A DNA stretch of 6,308 bases from Thiomonas sp. GTDB taxonomy: Bacteria; Pseudomonadota; Gammaproteobacteria; Burkholderiales; Burkholderiaceae. The position numbers were made by a program, and so were the translations under genes. The DNA is taken from assembly GCA_027443745.1 (NCBI GenBank), contig DAIAZB010000557.1, positions 1 to 6,308 on the forward strand, given 5' to 3'. Shown piece by piece: positions 6,099 through 6,308 of this stretch. Numbering within the stretch: the stretch's first letter is position 1; each line of letters begins with the position of its first letter. The notes under the pieces are model-generated. The model was not told the origin of the DNA. It saw nothing but the letters and a program-made list of their open reading frames with translations, and did not search any database.

Positions 6099-6110
6099 AC
6101 CGGCTCGGGT

Positions 6111-6308
6111 TCAGGCGGGGTAGCGCCTTGCCCGCAGGGCCAGCAGGCCCTCCACCACATACACGGTGATGCCGGCCCACACCAGCCCGAAGCCGATGGC
6201 CCTGTTCGTGCCGAAAGGCTCGTGGTACAGCCAGACCCCCAGCGCAAGCAGGATGGTGGGCGTGAGGTATTGCAGGATGCCCAGCAGCGAGAACGGAATG
6301 CGCCGCGC
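6111..6308 (-). CDS. RarD-like EamA/DMT-family permease, C-terminal end only
   Basis: This is the last 65 codons of a minus-strand gene whose start lies beyond the right edge. The product is an inner-membrane permease of the drug/metabolite transporter superfamily. The fragment starts with SLLGILQYLTPTILLALGVWLY (7-28), a membrane helix with the Gln-Tyr-x-x-Pro-Thr pattern typical of RarD. A short polar loop with HEPF (29-32) follows, then a second helix, about AIGFGLVWAGITVYVVEGLL (37-56), and a basic tail RARRYPA before the TGA at 6113-6111. Helix pattern and loop Glu agree with the end of the second EamA repeat. RarD proteins were named for a chloramphenicol-sensitivity phenotype and their substrate is uncertain; none is claimed here. 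The subfamily call rests on this fragment only. Confidence 0.8.
   Translation of the reverse strand, partial: ARRIPFSLLGILQYLTPTILLALGVWLYHEPFGTNRAIGFGLVWAGITVYVVEGLLALRARRYPA

Noticed and set aside
5692..6180. Minus-strand frame of 162 codons across the small membrane protein
   Set aside because: It overlaps the end of the RarD-like gene on the same strand in another frame, and its Gln/His/Ala-rich product resembles an antisense shadow.

Overview
The window is a compact, GC-rich stretch of bacterial chromosome. Conserved protein sequences and gene order (hemA-prfA-prmC-grxD-ubiX on one strand) fit a betaproteobacterium, most likely Burkholderiales. This placement is inferred from gene content and G/C-rich third codon positions; it was not searched. 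Most of the content is core housekeeping, and I see no mobile element, CRISPR array, tRNA or rRNA.

Layout from right to left, the direction of transcription for most genes. At the right edge (6308-6111, minus) is the C-terminal end of a RarD-type EamA/DMT transporter. It converges on a small three-helix membrane protein of unknown function (5821-6093, plus). A 180-bp divergent spacer (5641-5820) separates that gene from hemA. The spacer holds a plausible hemA promoter: a TAAAAT -10 element with an FNR/Anr-like dyad about 42 bp upstream of the predicted transcription start. The minus-strand cluster follows: hemA (glutamyl-tRNA reductase, 5640-4294), prfA (release factor 1, 4206-3127), prmC (the methylase of release factor GGQ motifs, about 3050-2163), grxD (CGFS monothiol glutaredoxin, 2067-1753) and ubiX (prenyl-FMN synthase, 1726-1121). 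At the left edge (1085-1, minus) is a signal-peptide-bearing OprB-family carbohydrate porin that runs out of the window.

Functional links: HemA starts tetrapyrrole synthesis from glutamyl-tRNA; PrmC modifies the GGQ glutamine of the RF1 encoded just upstream; Grx4-type glutaredoxins handle Fe-S clusters; UbiX makes the prenylated flavin used by UbiD in ubiquinone synthesis. The cluster therefore groups heme, Fe-S and quinone metabolism with translation termination.

The window shows no obvious undescribed system. The points worth a second look are regulatory: the FNR-like box at hemA, a perfect hairpin around the hemA UAG stop just upstream of the gene for the only factor that reads UAG, and a 29-codon frame joining prfA to prmC by an ATGA overlap at each end.
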